A stretch of DNA of 64,000 bases, taken from the NCBI GenBank assembly GCA_934122395.1, contig CAKOWQ010000001.1, positions 124,001-188,000 on the forward strand, given 5' to 3'. The notes under the pieces are model-generated. The model worked only from the letters and a program-made list of their open reading frames with translations, was not told the origin of the DNA and made no database searches. Numbering within the stretch: position 1 is the first letter of the stretch; each line of letters starts with the position of its first letter. Positions 34,701 through 43,780 of the stretch are shown one piece after another. The stretch comes from an uncultured Bacilli bacterium (GTDB lineage: Bacteria; Bacillota_I; Bacilli_A; RF39; UBA660). Made by a program: the position numbers and the translations under genes.

Positions 34701-36509
34701 CTACTTCTTGATTTTATTATAAAGTTCTTCAAACTCCTTTAAATATTCTTTAAACATGTCTATTGCGCTTAGTACTACTTCTTTTTTAGTCATATCAACG
34801 CCTGCTATTTTTAATTCATCTAATGGATAATATCTTCCACCTGTACTTAAGAATTTTAAGTAATCCTCTTTAGCATTTTTCTCTTTATTTAAAATACGCT
34901 TTACTATATGACAAGCAGCTGATAAGCCAGTCGCATATTTATACACATAGAAATTGTAATAGAAGTGTGGAATACGTTCCCATTCATAACGAATTTCATC
35001 ATCAATAACTACTTTGTCACCAAAATACTTCTTATTTAAATCATAATAAATATTTTCTAATACTTCATGAGTTAACACTTCTTTGTTTTCTTCTTTTTCA
35101 TACATTTTTTTCTCAAACTCTGCAAACATTACTTGACGATATATTGTACCCTTAAACATATCAAGTAAATCATTAAGAACAGTTAATCTTACCTCATCAG
35201 TACTGTTATCTAACAAGTAATTAGCAAGTAATAATTCATTAACAGTAGATGCTACTTCAGCTACAAATATTTTGTATGATGAATATTGATATGGATTATT
35301 CTTTCTTGAATAATAGCTATGCATAGAGTGGCCTAATTCATGTGCTAGAGTTGATACATCATCTAATGTACCATTATAGTTCAAAAGTAAGAATGGATTA
35401 GTATCATAAGAACCAGAAGAATAAGCTCCTGACATTTTACCTTTATTAGGATAAATGTCAATCCACTTTTCATCAAAAGCTTTAGATAAGTCTTTGATAT
35501 AGTCATCTCCTAAAACACTAAGAGCTTTCATAACTAAATCCTTAGCTTCATCAAAAGTATATTCTTTATTATTTTCCTTAATAACCGATGCATATGTATC
35601 ATATAAATGTAATTCATCTAGCCCTAGCATTTTTCTTTTTAATTCAAAATAATAATATAAAGGTTCTAGGTTGTTATGAACTGTATCAATTAAATTGTCA
35701 TATACCTTTTTATCTATATTATCTGCAAATAACGATGCTTCTAATGCACTAGGATAATGTTTAAGTTCGCTACATGCTACATTAGCTTTAACGTCACCTG
35801 ATATTATCTTAGCCATTGTATTTTTATATGATGAGTAGACTTCATATAATCTTTTAAATGTATCATATCTTACTCTTCGATCATTAGATTTTATTAGTTT
35901 GGAATAACTAGAATTAGTAAGTTCTACTTCTTCACCATCTTCATCTTTAATAAATCCAAAACTCATATCAGAATTAGTTAATGCATCAAATACTTCTTCA
36001 CTGTTACCCATTACTTGTGAAAGACTGGATAATATTTTTTCTTCTTTTTCGCTTAACACATGGTCTTTATAACGATATATATCTTTTAAGTTAATTTCAT
36101 AATCCAATAGTTCTTCCTCATCGTTATAAAAATTTACAATAGTACTATAATCATATTTTAATAATGTTGGAACTACAAATGTTGATGCTTTACTGTACTC
36201 GATATCTAAATTTTGTACTCTACCTTTTAATGATTGGTAAAAAGTATCGGTAGTATCACTATCACTATTTAGGTGAGCATACATATATAATTTACCAATT
36301 AACCTTGATATTTCCATATCATCTTTTAAAGTGTTTAATAAGTTATTAGCACTATCCATCATGTCTTTTTCATGATTCTTAAAAGATTCAATTAATTTTT
36401 TTGTTTTCAAGTAGTCACTATCAAACTCACTAATTGTTTTATATATTGTACTTAAATCCCACTTGTATTCATTACTTATTTCACTACGCAATTTCTCTTT
36501 TTTAGCCAT
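34701..36509 (-). CDS. pepF: Oligoendopeptidase F (M3 metallopeptidase)
   Basis: 602 residues, a cytoplasmic zinc peptidase that degrades short peptides. The zinc motif HELGHSMHSYYS supplies two His and the catalytic Glu; the third ligand Glu is in FVAEVASTVNE. The length and the C-terminal YATGLSAA segment are typical. It lies between dnaK and dnaJ, eight bases before dnaJ, an unusual insertion for the chaperone operon; co-expression with dnaJ is likely. A 9-bp hairpin lies between dnaK and pepF. Confidence 0.95.
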   Translation of the reverse strand: MAKKEKLRSEISNEYKWDLSTIYKTISEFDSDYLKTKKLIESFKNHEKDMMDSANNLLNTLKDDMEISRLIGKLYMYAHLNSDSDTTDTFYQSLKGRVQNLDIEYSKASTFVVPTLLKYDYSTIVNFYNDEEELLDYEINLKDIYRYKDHVLSEKEEKILSSLSQVMGNSEEVFDALTNSDMSFGFIKDEDGEEVELTNSSYSKLIKSNDRRVRYDTFKRLYEVYSSYKNTMAKIISGDVKANVACSELKHYPSALEASLFADNIDKKVYDNLIDTVHNNLEPLYYYFELKRKMLGLDELHLYDTYASVIKENNKEYTFDEAKDLVMKALSVLGDDYIKDLSKAFDEKWIDIYPNKGKMSGAYSSGSYDTNPFLLLNYNGTLDDVSTLAHELGHSMHSYYSRKNNPYQYSSYKIFVAEVASTVNELLLANYLLDNSTDEVRLTVLNDLLDMFKGTIYRQVMFAEFEKKMYEKEENKEVLTHEVLENIYYDLNKKYFGDKVVIDDEIRYEWERIPHFYYNFYVYKYATGLSAACHIVKRILNKEKNAKEDYLKFLSTGGRYYPLDELKIAGVDMTKKEVVLSAIDMFKEYLKEFEELYNKIKK

Positions 36510-36530
36510 GTTTTCTCCTTTTTACAGATA

Positions 36531-36552
36531 AAGTTCTAGTTTCCTAGAACTT
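36531..36552 (-). promoter_or_regulatory. Intra-operon GAAA-loop hairpin
   Basis: AAGTTCTAG pairs perfectly with CTAGAACTT around a loop that reads GAAA on the minus strand. No T-run follows, so it is more likely an mRNA stability or processing element than a terminator. Confidence 0.55.
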
Positions 36553-36572
36553 CATCCAATATATAAATTTAA

Positions 36573-38396
36573 TTATTTTTCTTCGTATTCAGCTTCTGTT
36601 ACATCATCATCTTTTTTAGAGTTATCTGAGGCATCAGAAGTATTTGCTTTACTAGCTTCTTCTTTTTGAATATTTTCATATACTTTAGTTGCTAGTGCCA
36701 TAGCTTTTTCTTGTAGTTTTTCTTTCTTTTCTTTAACTTCGTCTAAGTCGTTTTTCTCAAGAGCAGCTTTTAAGTCTTTAATTAAATCTTCAGCTTCTTC
36801 TTTTTCTTTAGAATCTACTTTATCTCCTAAATCTTTGATTGCTTTCTCAGTTTGGAAAATTAATTGTTCTGAATCGTTCTTTAAGTCAGCTTCTTCTTTA
36901 CGTTTAGCATCTGCTTCTTTGTTTGCTTCAGCTTCTTTCATCATTCTATCGATTTCTTCATCTGATAAGTTTGTGTTAGATGTAATAGTAATTGCTTGTT
37001 CTTTGTTAGTTCCTAAGTCTTTTGCTTTAACGTTTACAATACCGTTAGCATCTATATCAAATGTTACTTCGATTTGAGGTACACCACGTGGTGCAGCTGG
37101 AATTCCTGTTAATTGGAATCTACCTAATGTTTTGTTATCAGCAGCCATACTACGTTCACCTTGCAATACATGGATATCTACAGCAGGTTGGTTATCAGCA
37201 GCAGTAGAGAATATTTGTTTCTTGCTAGTTGGAATAGTTGTATTACGTTCAATTAATACAGTCATAACTCCACCTAAAGTTTCAAGACCTAATGATAATG
37301 GTGTTACGTCAAGTAAAACGATATCATTAACTTCTCCTGTTAATACACCACCTTGGATTGCTGCACCCATTGCAACAACTTCATCTGGGTTAACTTCACG
37401 AGAAGGTTCTTTTCCAAGTTCTTTTTTAACGATTTCTTGAACTTTTGGTATTCTTGTAGAACCACCTACAAATAATACTTTATCTATATCTTTAGCAGTT
37501 AATTTAGCATCTTTTAAAGCTTTTCTAACTGGATCAAGTGTTGATTCTAGTAAGTCATCAATTAATTCTTCAAATTTAGCTCTTGTTAATGTAGTTTCAT
37601 AGTTTACTACACCATCATCGCTTTGTGCTAGGAATGGTAATGAAATTTGAGTAGTAGTCATACCACTTAAGTCTTTTTTAGCTTTTTCACTAGCATCTTT
37701 GATTCTTTGCATAGCCATTTTATCATCGCTAAGATCAATATTATGCTCTTTCTTAATATCTTTTACGATATAATCCATAATACGTTTATCGAAGTCATCT
37801 CCACCTAATCTGTTGTTACCAGCAGTTGATTTAACTTCAAATACACCATCACCTAAGTCTAGGATAGATACATCGAATGTACCACCACCTAAGTCATATA
37901 CCAAAACTGTATGTGCATTATCTTGTTTATCAAGACCATATGCAAGTGCAGCAGCAGTTGGTTCATTTATGATACGTTCAACGTTAAGCCCAGCAATTTT
38001 ACCAGCGTTTTTAGTTGCTTGACGTTCAGCATCATTAAAGTATGCAGGAACTGTAATAACAGCTTTATCTACTTTTTCACCTAAGTAAGCTTCAGCATAA
38101 TCTTTCATGTAACTTAAAATCATAGCTGAAATTTCTTCCGGTGTATATTTTTTGCCATCTAATTCTACTTTTTTACTTGTACCCATTAATCTTTTTACAC
38201 TTGATGCAGTGTTAGGATTAGTGATTGCTTGACGTTTAGCAGCATCACCTACTATTCTTTCACCATTTTTAATAGCTACAACAGAAGGAGTTGTTCTATT
38301 TCCTTCTGGATTGGGAATAACATGGGCTTCCCCACCCTCTAATACAGCGACACAACTATTAGTTGTACCTAAGTCAATACCTATTATTTTACTCAT
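36573..38396 (-). CDS. dnaK: Chaperone protein DnaK (Hsp70)
   Basis: 607 residues. The N-terminal actin-like ATPase starts SKIIGIDLGTTNSCVA and has VYDLGGGTFDVS and FVGGSTRIP; the substrate-binding beta domain (LLDVTPLSLG) and helical lid follow. The C-terminus is acidic (DDDVTEAEYEEK), as in other DnaK proteins. It binds hydrophobic segments in cycles driven by ATP, DnaJ and GrpE. It is 17 bases after grpE in the hrcA operon. Confidence 0.98.
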   Translation of the reverse strand: MSKIIGIDLGTTNSCVAVLEGGEAHVIPNPEGNRTTPSVVAIKNGERIVGDAAKRQAITNPNTASSVKRLMGTSKKVELDGKKYTPEEISAMILSYMKDYAEAYLGEKVDKAVITVPAYFNDAERQATKNAGKIAGLNVERIINEPTAAALAYGLDKQDNAHTVLVYDLGGGTFDVSILDLGDGVFEVKSTAGNNRLGGDDFDKRIMDYIVKDIKKEHNIDLSDDKMAMQRIKDASEKAKKDLSGMTTTQISLPFLAQSDDGVVNYETTLTRAKFEELIDDLLESTLDPVRKALKDAKLTAKDIDKVLFVGGSTRIPKVQEIVKKELGKEPSREVNPDEVVAMGAAIQGGVLTGEVNDIVLLDVTPLSLGLETLGGVMTVLIERNTTIPTSKKQIFSTAADNQPAVDIHVLQGERSMAADNKTLGRFQLTGIPAAPRGVPQIEVTFDIDANGIVNVKAKDLGTNKEQAITITSNTNLSDEEIDRMMKEAEANKEADAKRKEEADLKNDSEQLIFQTEKAIKDLGDKVDSKEKEEAEDLIKDLKAALEKNDLDEVKEKKEKLQEKAMALATKVYENIQKEEASKANTSDASDNSKKDDDVTEAEYEEK

Positions 38397-38412
38397 ATAT
38401 ATTATCTCCTTT

Positions 38413-38985
38413 TTAATTTAATTTATTTACTTTAACACTACTAGGTCTAATTACACGATCTTTTAATGTATATCCTGTAATTAAAGTTTCTAGTATAATG
38501 TCATCTTCTTTTGTATTATCATTTTCTATTAGTAATGCTTCGTGATATTTAGGATCAAACTTTTCACCAGTTGATTTAATTTCATTAACTCCAAACTTAT
38601 GTAATGTATTAATTAAGTTGGTATAAATCATTTTAAATCCTTCAATGAATTTAGTAGAAGTTTCATCTTTTTCACTAAGCTTAATTGCTCTTTCGAAATT
38701 ATCTACTATAGGTAATATCTCCATAATTAAATCTTGGTTAGCATATTTTAGCATATTTGATACTTCATCATCTTTTCGCTTACGATAATTGATTAATTCA
38801 GCTTGATGATATCGTACTTTTTCTTCTAAGTTTTCTATTTTATTTTTTAAGATAAGTACATCTTCAGAAGCAAGACCTGAATTCTCAGTTATATCAGGAT
38901 TTTGTTCTATTTCTTTATTTTCTTCTTTAACTTCTTCTTTAATTTCGTTATCTTTTACTTCTTCGTTCTTTTTCTTTGCTTTCAT
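38413..38985 (-). CDS. grpE: Nucleotide exchange factor GrpE
   Basis: 190 residues. A disordered Glu/Lys-rich N-terminus (about 1-45) is followed by the long coiled-coil (LKNKIENLEEKVRYHQAELI), a four-helix region and the beta wing (KFDPKYHEALLIEND, GYTLKDRVIRPSSVKV). It releases ADP from DnaK. AAAGGAGAG precedes the ATG. Between hrcA and dnaK as in most Firmicutes. Confidence 0.96.
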   Translation of the reverse strand: MKAKKKNEEVKDNEIKEEVKEENKEIEQNPDITENSGLASEDVLILKNKIENLEEKVRYHQAELINYRKRKDDEVSNMLKYANQDLIMEILPIVDNFERAIKLSEKDETSTKFIEGFKMIYTNLINTLHKFGVNEIKSTGEKFDPKYHEALLIENDNTKEDDIILETLITGYTLKDRVIRPSSVKVNKLN

Positions 38986-38995
38986 GTTCTCTCCT

Positions 38996-39979
38996 TTACT
39001 GTTCTAGATTAGACTTAATATAATCTAACATTGATATGACTCTATCATATTCCATACGTTTAGGACCTACTATTGCGATAGTACCTTCTTCTAATGGAGT
39101 CCTATACTTAGTTTTTATGACTGTCATATCTTCATCTAGGTTATTTTCTTTACCTATATATATCTTTATATCGTTATCCTGTTCTTCAACCATATTAACT
39201 ACATTACTGTCATCTAGTTTATCTAGAATTTCTTTTACTTTATCTATATTGTTAAATTCTGGTTGATTTAAGATGTTTTTCTTACCAACGATATCGACAT
39301 TTTTATTGGTAAAGTTAGTAAATACATCGTAGAAAACATTATATAATCTTTCGTGTTCTTTAACATATTTACCAATTACTGGTTTTACTTCGTATTCTAA
39401 TTTAGCACTTACTTCATCTATTGGAGTACCAATTATCATATTGTTGATTAGGCTAACAGTTTTCTTAACATCTTCAATATCAATATCTCCTATATCAATA
39501 TTTTTATGTTCTACATGACCTTTATCAGTGATAACTATTGCTATCATAGTGCTATTATCAAGCGGAACTACATTGAACTCTTTTAAGATGTTTTCGTGAG
39601 ATGTAACACCAAGTTTAATTGAAGTATAATTAGTTAACTCAGATACTATTTCAAGGCTTTTCTTTAAGCAATCTGATACTTCAAGTTGATTGTTATGAAA
39701 TATTATCTGTAATTTTAACATATCTTCAGCACTCATCTTTTTAAGTTCCATTAAGTTATCAACGTAATATCTATATCCTTCTTCACTAGGAACACGTCCT
39801 GATGAAGTGTGTGTTTTTTCTAGTAACCCATAGTCTTCCAATGTTGCCATTTCAGCACGGATTGTTGCACTAGAACATTTTAAGGTATCACATATCAAAT
39901 TAGAACTTACAGGTTTAGCTAACTTGATATATTCCAAAACTATTATTTTTAATATTTCGTTTTGTCTCTTAGTTAACAT
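38996..39979 (-). CDS. hrcA: Heat-inducible transcription repressor HrcA
   Basis: 327 residues. The winged helix-turn-helix N-terminus (TKRQNEILKIIVLEYIKLAK, then SSATIRAEMATLEDYGLLEK and HTSSGRVPSEEGYRYYVD) is diagnostic; the dimerisation and GAF-like domains follow, ending GTIAIVGPKRMEYDRVI. It represses by binding CIRCE. The gene follows two CIRCE-like repeats around a perfect sigma-A promoter, so it should repress its own operon. AGGAGGT precedes the ATG. Confidence 0.96.
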   Translation of the reverse strand: MLTKRQNEILKIIVLEYIKLAKPVSSNLICDTLKCSSATIRAEMATLEDYGLLEKTHTSSGRVPSEEGYRYYVDNLMELKKMSAEDMLKLQIIFHNNQLEVSDCLKKSLEIVSELTNYTSIKLGVTSHENILKEFNVVPLDNSTMIAIVITDKGHVEHKNIDIGDIDIEDVKKTVSLINNMIIGTPIDEVSAKLEYEVKPVIGKYVKEHERLYNVFYDVFTNFTNKNVDIVGKKNILNQPEFNNIDKVKEILDKLDDSNVVNMVEEQDNDIKIYIGKENNLDEDMTVIKTKYRTPLEEGTIAIVGPKRMEYDRVISMLDYIKSNLEQ

Positions 39980-39988
39980 TTTTACCTC

Positions 39989-40015
39989 CTAGCAATATCC
40001 TTTCTCAATTGCTAA
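39989..40015 (-). promoter_or_regulatory. CIRCE-like element, proximal
   Basis: 9-9-9 layout: CTAGCAATA, spacer TCCTTTCTC, AATTGCTAA, compared with TTAGCACTC-N9-GAGTGCTAA. The TAGCA/TGCTA cores are kept; outer bases are degenerate. It covers the expected start site and leader. Confidence 0.6.
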
Positions 40016-40019
40016 TATC

Positions 40020-40048
40020 ATTATATTACTATCATTAGCACTTGTCAA
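40020..40048 (-). promoter_or_regulatory. Consensus sigma-A promoter of hrcA operon
   Basis: On the minus strand, TTGACA (40048-40043), 17 bases, TATAAT (40025-40020): a perfect match to consensus. The -35 lies inside the distal CIRCE-like element. Confidence 0.85.
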
Positions 40049-40061
40049 TTAGTTTTGCTAA
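40035..40061 (-). promoter_or_regulatory. CIRCE-like element, distal
   Basis: TTAGCACTT, nine-base spacer, TTTTGCTAA. The left half matches CIRCE at eight of nine bases; the right half keeps TGCTAA. It overlaps the -35 of the hrcA promoter. Confidence 0.7.
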
Positions 40062-40084
40062 TTTTTAACACATTTATTTCGACA

Positions 40085-40111
40085 AAAATAAAAGAGACTT
40101 TTATGTCTCTT
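40085..40111 (-). terminator. Intrinsic terminator after tyrS
   Basis: AAGAGAC (40092-40098) pairs with GTCTCTT (40105-40111); the minus strand runs on into Ts. The same 27 bases recur exactly at 43839-43865. Confidence 0.75.
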
Positions 40112-40147
40112 CAAAATATTGATAAAGTTCGATGCTCTGTTATTTTT

Positions 40148-41344
40148 TTATTTTAAAATTATCTTTTTGAATTGCTTTTTGCCCTTCTGAATTACCAATG
40201 CATTATTTTCGAAAACATCAACAGTAATCTGTTTAGTTACGTCATTTTCTTTACTACCATTTATACTTATACCATTTTGCTCTATCATTCTTCTTCCTTC
40301 AGATTTAGATGGAACAATTTTTGTTAAAACTAATAAATCAGTTAGTAAAATACCATTTTCAACTAAGGATTTATCTATTTCTACTTCTTCAATATTTTCT
40401 GGAATGCCACCATTTGCAACAGTTGAATACCTTTCTTCTGCAAGCGAAATAAATTCTTCACCATGATACATTTTAATTATCTCTCTTGCGTATACCTTGT
40501 GAGCTTCTACTACATCTTTCCTCATTATTTTTTCAATATCATCAAGATTTAAATCAGTTGTCAATTTAAAATAATTCATTAATACATCATCCGGTATCCT
40601 CATTGCTTTTTCATACATTACTTCTGCAGGCTCATCAACACCAATATAATTTCCAAGTGATTTGCTCATCTTTTCTTTGCCATCTAGTCCAACCAACAAT
40701 GGAAAGCACATAACATCTTGTGGTTCTTGACCATAATCGCGCTGTAGTTCTCTACCTACTAACAAATTAAATGTTTGGTCTGTTCCACCTATTTCAATAT
40801 CTGCATGTAATGCTACTGAATCATATCCTTGCATCAACGGATATAAAAATTCATGTATTCCTATTGGAATATTATTTTTAAATCTATTGTTAAAATCATC
40901 TCTTTCTAAGATTCTTGCAACAGTATATTTTCCAGTTAAATTAATCACATCTTCAAAAGACATTTTTGCTAACCATTCAGAATTATAAGCTATTCTTATC
41001 TTTTTTGGATCTAGTATTTTAGCAACTTGCTTAAAATATGTCTCTCCATTTTTTCTAGTTTCTTCAAAACTTAGTGATGGCCTTGTTTTTGATTTACCAG
41101 ATGGATCTCCAATCATTGCAGTAAAATCTCCAATAACAAAAACAATCTCATGCCCTAATTCTTGCAATATTTTTAATGCTCTAAGTGGTACTGTATGTCC
41201 TAGATGTAAATCTGGTCTAGACGGATCAGCACCAAATTTTACAACCAATTTCTTACCACTATTTAATTTTTTAATTAAAGTATCTTTATTATGAACTTCT
41301 ACAGTTCTTCTTAATATTAAATCTATTTGGTCTTTTTTATTCAT
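40148..41344 (-). CDS. tyrS: Tyrosyl-tRNA synthetase
   Basis: About 398 residues, class I synthetase charging tRNA-Tyr. It has the HLGH version of the HIGH motif (DLHLGHTVPL), KMSKS (EKMSKSLGN) and a C-terminal S4-like domain (GRRMIEQNGISINGS). The short HIGH-region and length indicate the TyrZ-like branch rather than the more common TyrS type. ATG at 41344 behind AAGGAGGAATG is chosen; the ORF extends 30 codons farther into the T-box leader, which is not coding. Control is by the upstream T-box. Confidence 0.95.
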   Translation of the reverse strand: MNKKDQIDLILRRTVEVHNKDTLIKKLNSGKKLVVKFGADPSRPDLHLGHTVPLRALKILQELGHEIVFVIGDFTAMIGDPSGKSKTRPSLSFEETRKNGETYFKQVAKILDPKKIRIAYNSEWLAKMSFEDVINLTGKYTVARILERDDFNNRFKNNIPIGIHEFLYPLMQGYDSVALHADIEIGGTDQTFNLLVGRELQRDYGQEPQDVMCFPLLVGLDGKEKMSKSLGNYIGVDEPAEVMYEKAMRIPDDVLMNYFKLTTDLNLDDIEKIMRKDVVEAHKVYAREIIKMYHGEEFISLAEERYSTVANGGIPENIEEVEIDKSLVENGILLTDLLVLTKIVPSKSEGRRMIEQNGISINGSKENDVTKQITVDVFENNALVIQKGKKQFKKIILK

Positions 41345-41360
41345 AATCATTCCTCCTTCT

Positions 41361-41587
41361 AAAAAAACGCGATAATTTCTATCCCATAAGGACGAATTAT
41401 CGCGGTACCACCTTAATTTATGATTAATAATCATACACTCAAAGTTATAAAGTAACTAACTAATAAACTCATAATGTGTAATTCAATCGTATTATATGTT
41501 TAATTTCACCAAACTTAAACTCTCTAAAATATAACTAACACAATCTACTTATCATTAATCAACATTTATTTAACATAAGACAATTAT
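41361..41587 (-). ncRNA. T-box riboswitch leader of tyrS
   Basis: On the minus strand: AGAGA (41525-41521) and GGTGAAA (41510-41504) of stem I, a likely Tyr specifier TAC (41480-41478), the T-box AAGGTGGTACCGCG (41414-41401), and a terminator CGCGATAATT / AATTATCGCG (41404-41395 and 41377-41368) followed by seven Ts. Uncharged tRNA-Tyr would pair with the specifier and the T-box bulge and favour the antiterminator. The stop region lies 17 bases before the start codon. Confidence 0.9.
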
Positions 41588-41596
41588 ATTATATCA
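41588..41596 (-). promoter_or_regulatory. Extended -10 promoter of the tyrS T-box
   Basis: On the minus strand TGA is followed by TATAAT (41593-41588). No good -35 is seen. The interval from 41600 to 41843 upstream holds no gene or other element that I can support. Confidence 0.6.
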
Positions 41597-41843
41597 TATA
41601 ACTATCTTTTTGTACTATTTTTAATATGATTTAAAAAGGATTAAAAAACGTAGAGAAAAACGATTAAAATTTGATTATCTAAAATTGCAGTTTTTTCTTA
41701 TACTATGTATATTTGTATAAAATTTACTTCACACTAGATTTTATCGAACCAATAGAAAATTAACTTTCTTGTTTTCGAACGTTTTTAATTATATCTAAGA
41801 ATATAAATATTTTGCATAATACAAATTAAGTATTTGATGTAAA

Positions 41844-41871
41844 TAAAAAAAGATAGTAATTAAACTATCTT
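41844..41871 (-). terminator. Intrinsic terminator after the ABC exporter gene
   Basis: AAGATAGT (41850-41857) pairs with ACTATCTT (41864-41871), with T-run on the minus strand; it overlaps the stop codon. Confidence 0.75.
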
Positions 41872-43600
41872 ATGAATTTAAAGTTTCGTTTTTATATAAG
41901 TTTTGATAAATTTTACTAGTTTCTAACAATTGATTATGAGTACCTGATGCTACTACTTTACCTTTATCTACAACATGAATTATATCAGCATCTATTATAG
42001 TAGATAAACGGTGTGCTACTATTACTACAGTATGATCTTTTACTAAATTATCTATTGACTTTTTTATACATTCTTGTGACTCATTATCAAGTGCACTTGT
42101 CGCTTCATCAAATAAGATAATTTTACTCTTTTTAGACAATGTTCTTGCTATAGATAATCGCTGCTTTTGACCTCCTGATAAATTAACACCACCTTCGCCT
42201 AAGGTAGTATCATACTTATTAGGAAGAGACATAATATAGTCATCAATGTAAGCTGTTTTAGCATATTTTCTTATTTCTTTTATAGTTATTTTATCATTTA
42301 TTAATTTAAAGTTTTCTTTTATACTTTTATTAAAAATAAATGGTTCTTGTCTTATTATTGAAATATGCTTTCTTAGCTCTTCTTCGCTCAATTCAGTTAT
42401 ATCTATATTATCTATTGTAATATTACCACTATTTACATCAAATATTCGAGTGATCAAGTTGAATAAAGTTGATTTACCTTGTCCAGACTTTCCTACAATA
42501 GCAACCTTTTTATTTGGTTCTATTGATAGATTAAATTTATTTAATGTAACGTCTTCGTCTGGATATGCAAATGTCACATCTTTAAATTTGATATTTCCTT
42601 TTATGTTTTCTATTTTTTTATAACCAAATTTTTCATCATTATATAATCTATTTTCTAATATATCATTGACTCTACTAATTGATACTACTGTCTTTTGATA
42701 AGTTTGAGTTAGATCGTTCATTTCTTCTATTAACCACATATATCTATAAACATAATAAGTCATAGAGATGAAAAACGTTAACGAAATCATTTTATAATAA
42801 AGCAATATTAAGCAAGTAATAAATACGCCAACTTCCAATATTGATTTTATAAATCTAGTTATAATGTTAAATTGTTTTTGAATATCTATTTCTTTTTCTG
42901 ACTTGTTATAAATAACTTTAATTATTTCAGTCATATCTTTTATTAAATTTGATTTAATTCCTAATGTTTTTATTTCTCGTATACCTCTAATTGATTCTGT
43001 TACTAATGATGTAAATTTATCTTGCTCTTCTTTTCTTTCTTTGTGTACTTCTTTTAACTTTGGATTATACTTTCTAATTATTGAAAATAGTATTAACACA
43101 ATTATTATTATTTCTAATCCTACTATCCAAGAATTCAAAAATACGTATACTATTATAATTAAAGATGCTACCAAAGAAGAAAACATATTTAATAGTTTTC
43201 CAAAAGCAAAGCTTAAGGAATCAGCATCATTAGTAATTCGATTAATAATTTCACCTGACGATTTTTTTTCAAATGCTACAGCAGGCAAATCTAATGCTTT
43301 TTTATAAGAGAAAAATCCCAACTTTCTTGTTAAGGAACTTTCTACTTTGTATAACATAGATTTTGCTATATGAAGTAATGAACCGCCAAGCGTTAATTCA
43401 ATTATAAAATAAATCATTAAAAAAATAATTGCTTTTTTTAATTGTAAATTAGTAATAGCTTCTACTGCTGCTCCATTTAAGTATCCAGTAAAAATTTCGG
43501 CTATTCCTGATAAAAATATAAGAATACTTGCTATTATTAATCTTCTTTTATCGTTTCCTATTAATTTAATTAGAGGTATGAATTCTTTTAAACTCTTCAT
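41870..43600 (-). CDS. ABC exporter, fused permease-ATPase (ABCB type)
   Basis: 576 residues: an N-terminal six-helix membrane domain (about 1-310) and a C-terminal ATPase with Walker A GKSGQGKST, signature LSGGQKQRLSIA and Walker B KIILFDEATSALD, H-loop VIVAHRL. Half-transporter, so it acts as a dimer to export lipid, peptide or drug; substrate unknown. AGGAGG-like GGAGG lies six bases before the ATG at 43600. It is preceded by a promoter, a 28-codon leader ORF and a terminator 12 bases before the gene, an arrangement typical of antibiotic-induced attenuation. Confidence 0.9.
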   Translation of the reverse strand: MKSLKEFIPLIKLIGNDKRRLIIASILIFLSGIAEIFTGYLNGAAVEAITNLQLKKAIIFLMIYFIIELTLGGSLLHIAKSMLYKVESSLTRKLGFFSYKKALDLPAVAFEKKSSGEIINRITNDADSLSFAFGKLLNMFSSLVASLIIIVYVFLNSWIVGLEIIIIVLILFSIIRKYNPKLKEVHKERKEEQDKFTSLVTESIRGIREIKTLGIKSNLIKDMTEIIKVIYNKSEKEIDIQKQFNIITRFIKSILEVGVFITCLILLYYKMISLTFFISMTYYVYRYMWLIEEMNDLTQTYQKTVVSISRVNDILENRLYNDEKFGYKKIENIKGNIKFKDVTFAYPDEDVTLNKFNLSIEPNKKVAIVGKSGQGKSTLFNLITRIFDVNSGNITIDNIDITELSEEELRKHISIIRQEPFIFNKSIKENFKLINDKITIKEIRKYAKTAYIDDYIMSLPNKYDTTLGEGGVNLSGGQKQRLSIARTLSKKSKIILFDEATSALDNESQECIKKSIDNLVKDHTVVIVAHRLSTIIDADIIHVVDKGKVVASGTHNQLLETSKIYQNLYKNETLNS

Positions 43601-43611
43601 AATACCTCCAC

Positions 43612-43642
43612 AAAAAAAACCACTTCTTTTTGAAAAGTGGCT
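43612..43642 (-). terminator. Attenuator hairpin ahead of the ABC exporter
   Basis: Minus strand: AGCCACTT pairs with AAGTGGTT around an unpaired loop of about nine bases, followed by eight Ts, ending 12 bases before the start codon. Its 5' arm CCACTTT (43640-43634) can instead pair with AAAGTGG (43694-43688) inside the leader ORF, a mutually exclusive antiterminator. Confidence 0.8.
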
Positions 43643-43661
43643 CTATAAATTCTTTATAAGA

Positions 43662-43748
43662 CTAAGCGAAAAAACAAAGAAGTTTCTCCACTTTCTTATT
43701 ATAAACCAACTTTTCTTCATTAAAAACTCTAAAATTAAACTTCTTCAT
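43662..43748 (-). CDS. 28-residue leader peptide of the ABC exporter
   Basis: Starts MKKFNFRVFNEEK and ends VEKLLCFFA with a TAG stop. AAAGGAGTG seven bases upstream is a strong ribosome-binding site. The ORF lies between a good promoter and a terminator. Its codons 19-21 carry AAAGTGG that can block the terminator, and codons 2-4 (AAGAAGTTT) pair perfectly with codons 22-24 (AAACTTCTT). It is most likely a regulatory leader, not a functional protein, comparable in logic to BmrB of Bacillus but not similar in sequence. Confidence 0.75.
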   Translation of the reverse strand: MKKFNFRVFNEEKLVYNKKVEKLLCFFA

Positions 43749-43780
43749 TTTTTCACTCCTTTCACTTTAAATTCAACATC

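Noticed and set aside
36835..38022. Open frames on + opposite dnaK
   Set aside because: Antisense shadows of a highly conserved gene; no ribosome-binding sites or recognisable products.
41345..41434. N-terminal extension of tyrS
   Set aside because: These codons lie in the T-box terminator and antiterminator; a strong ribosome-binding site supports the start at 41344.
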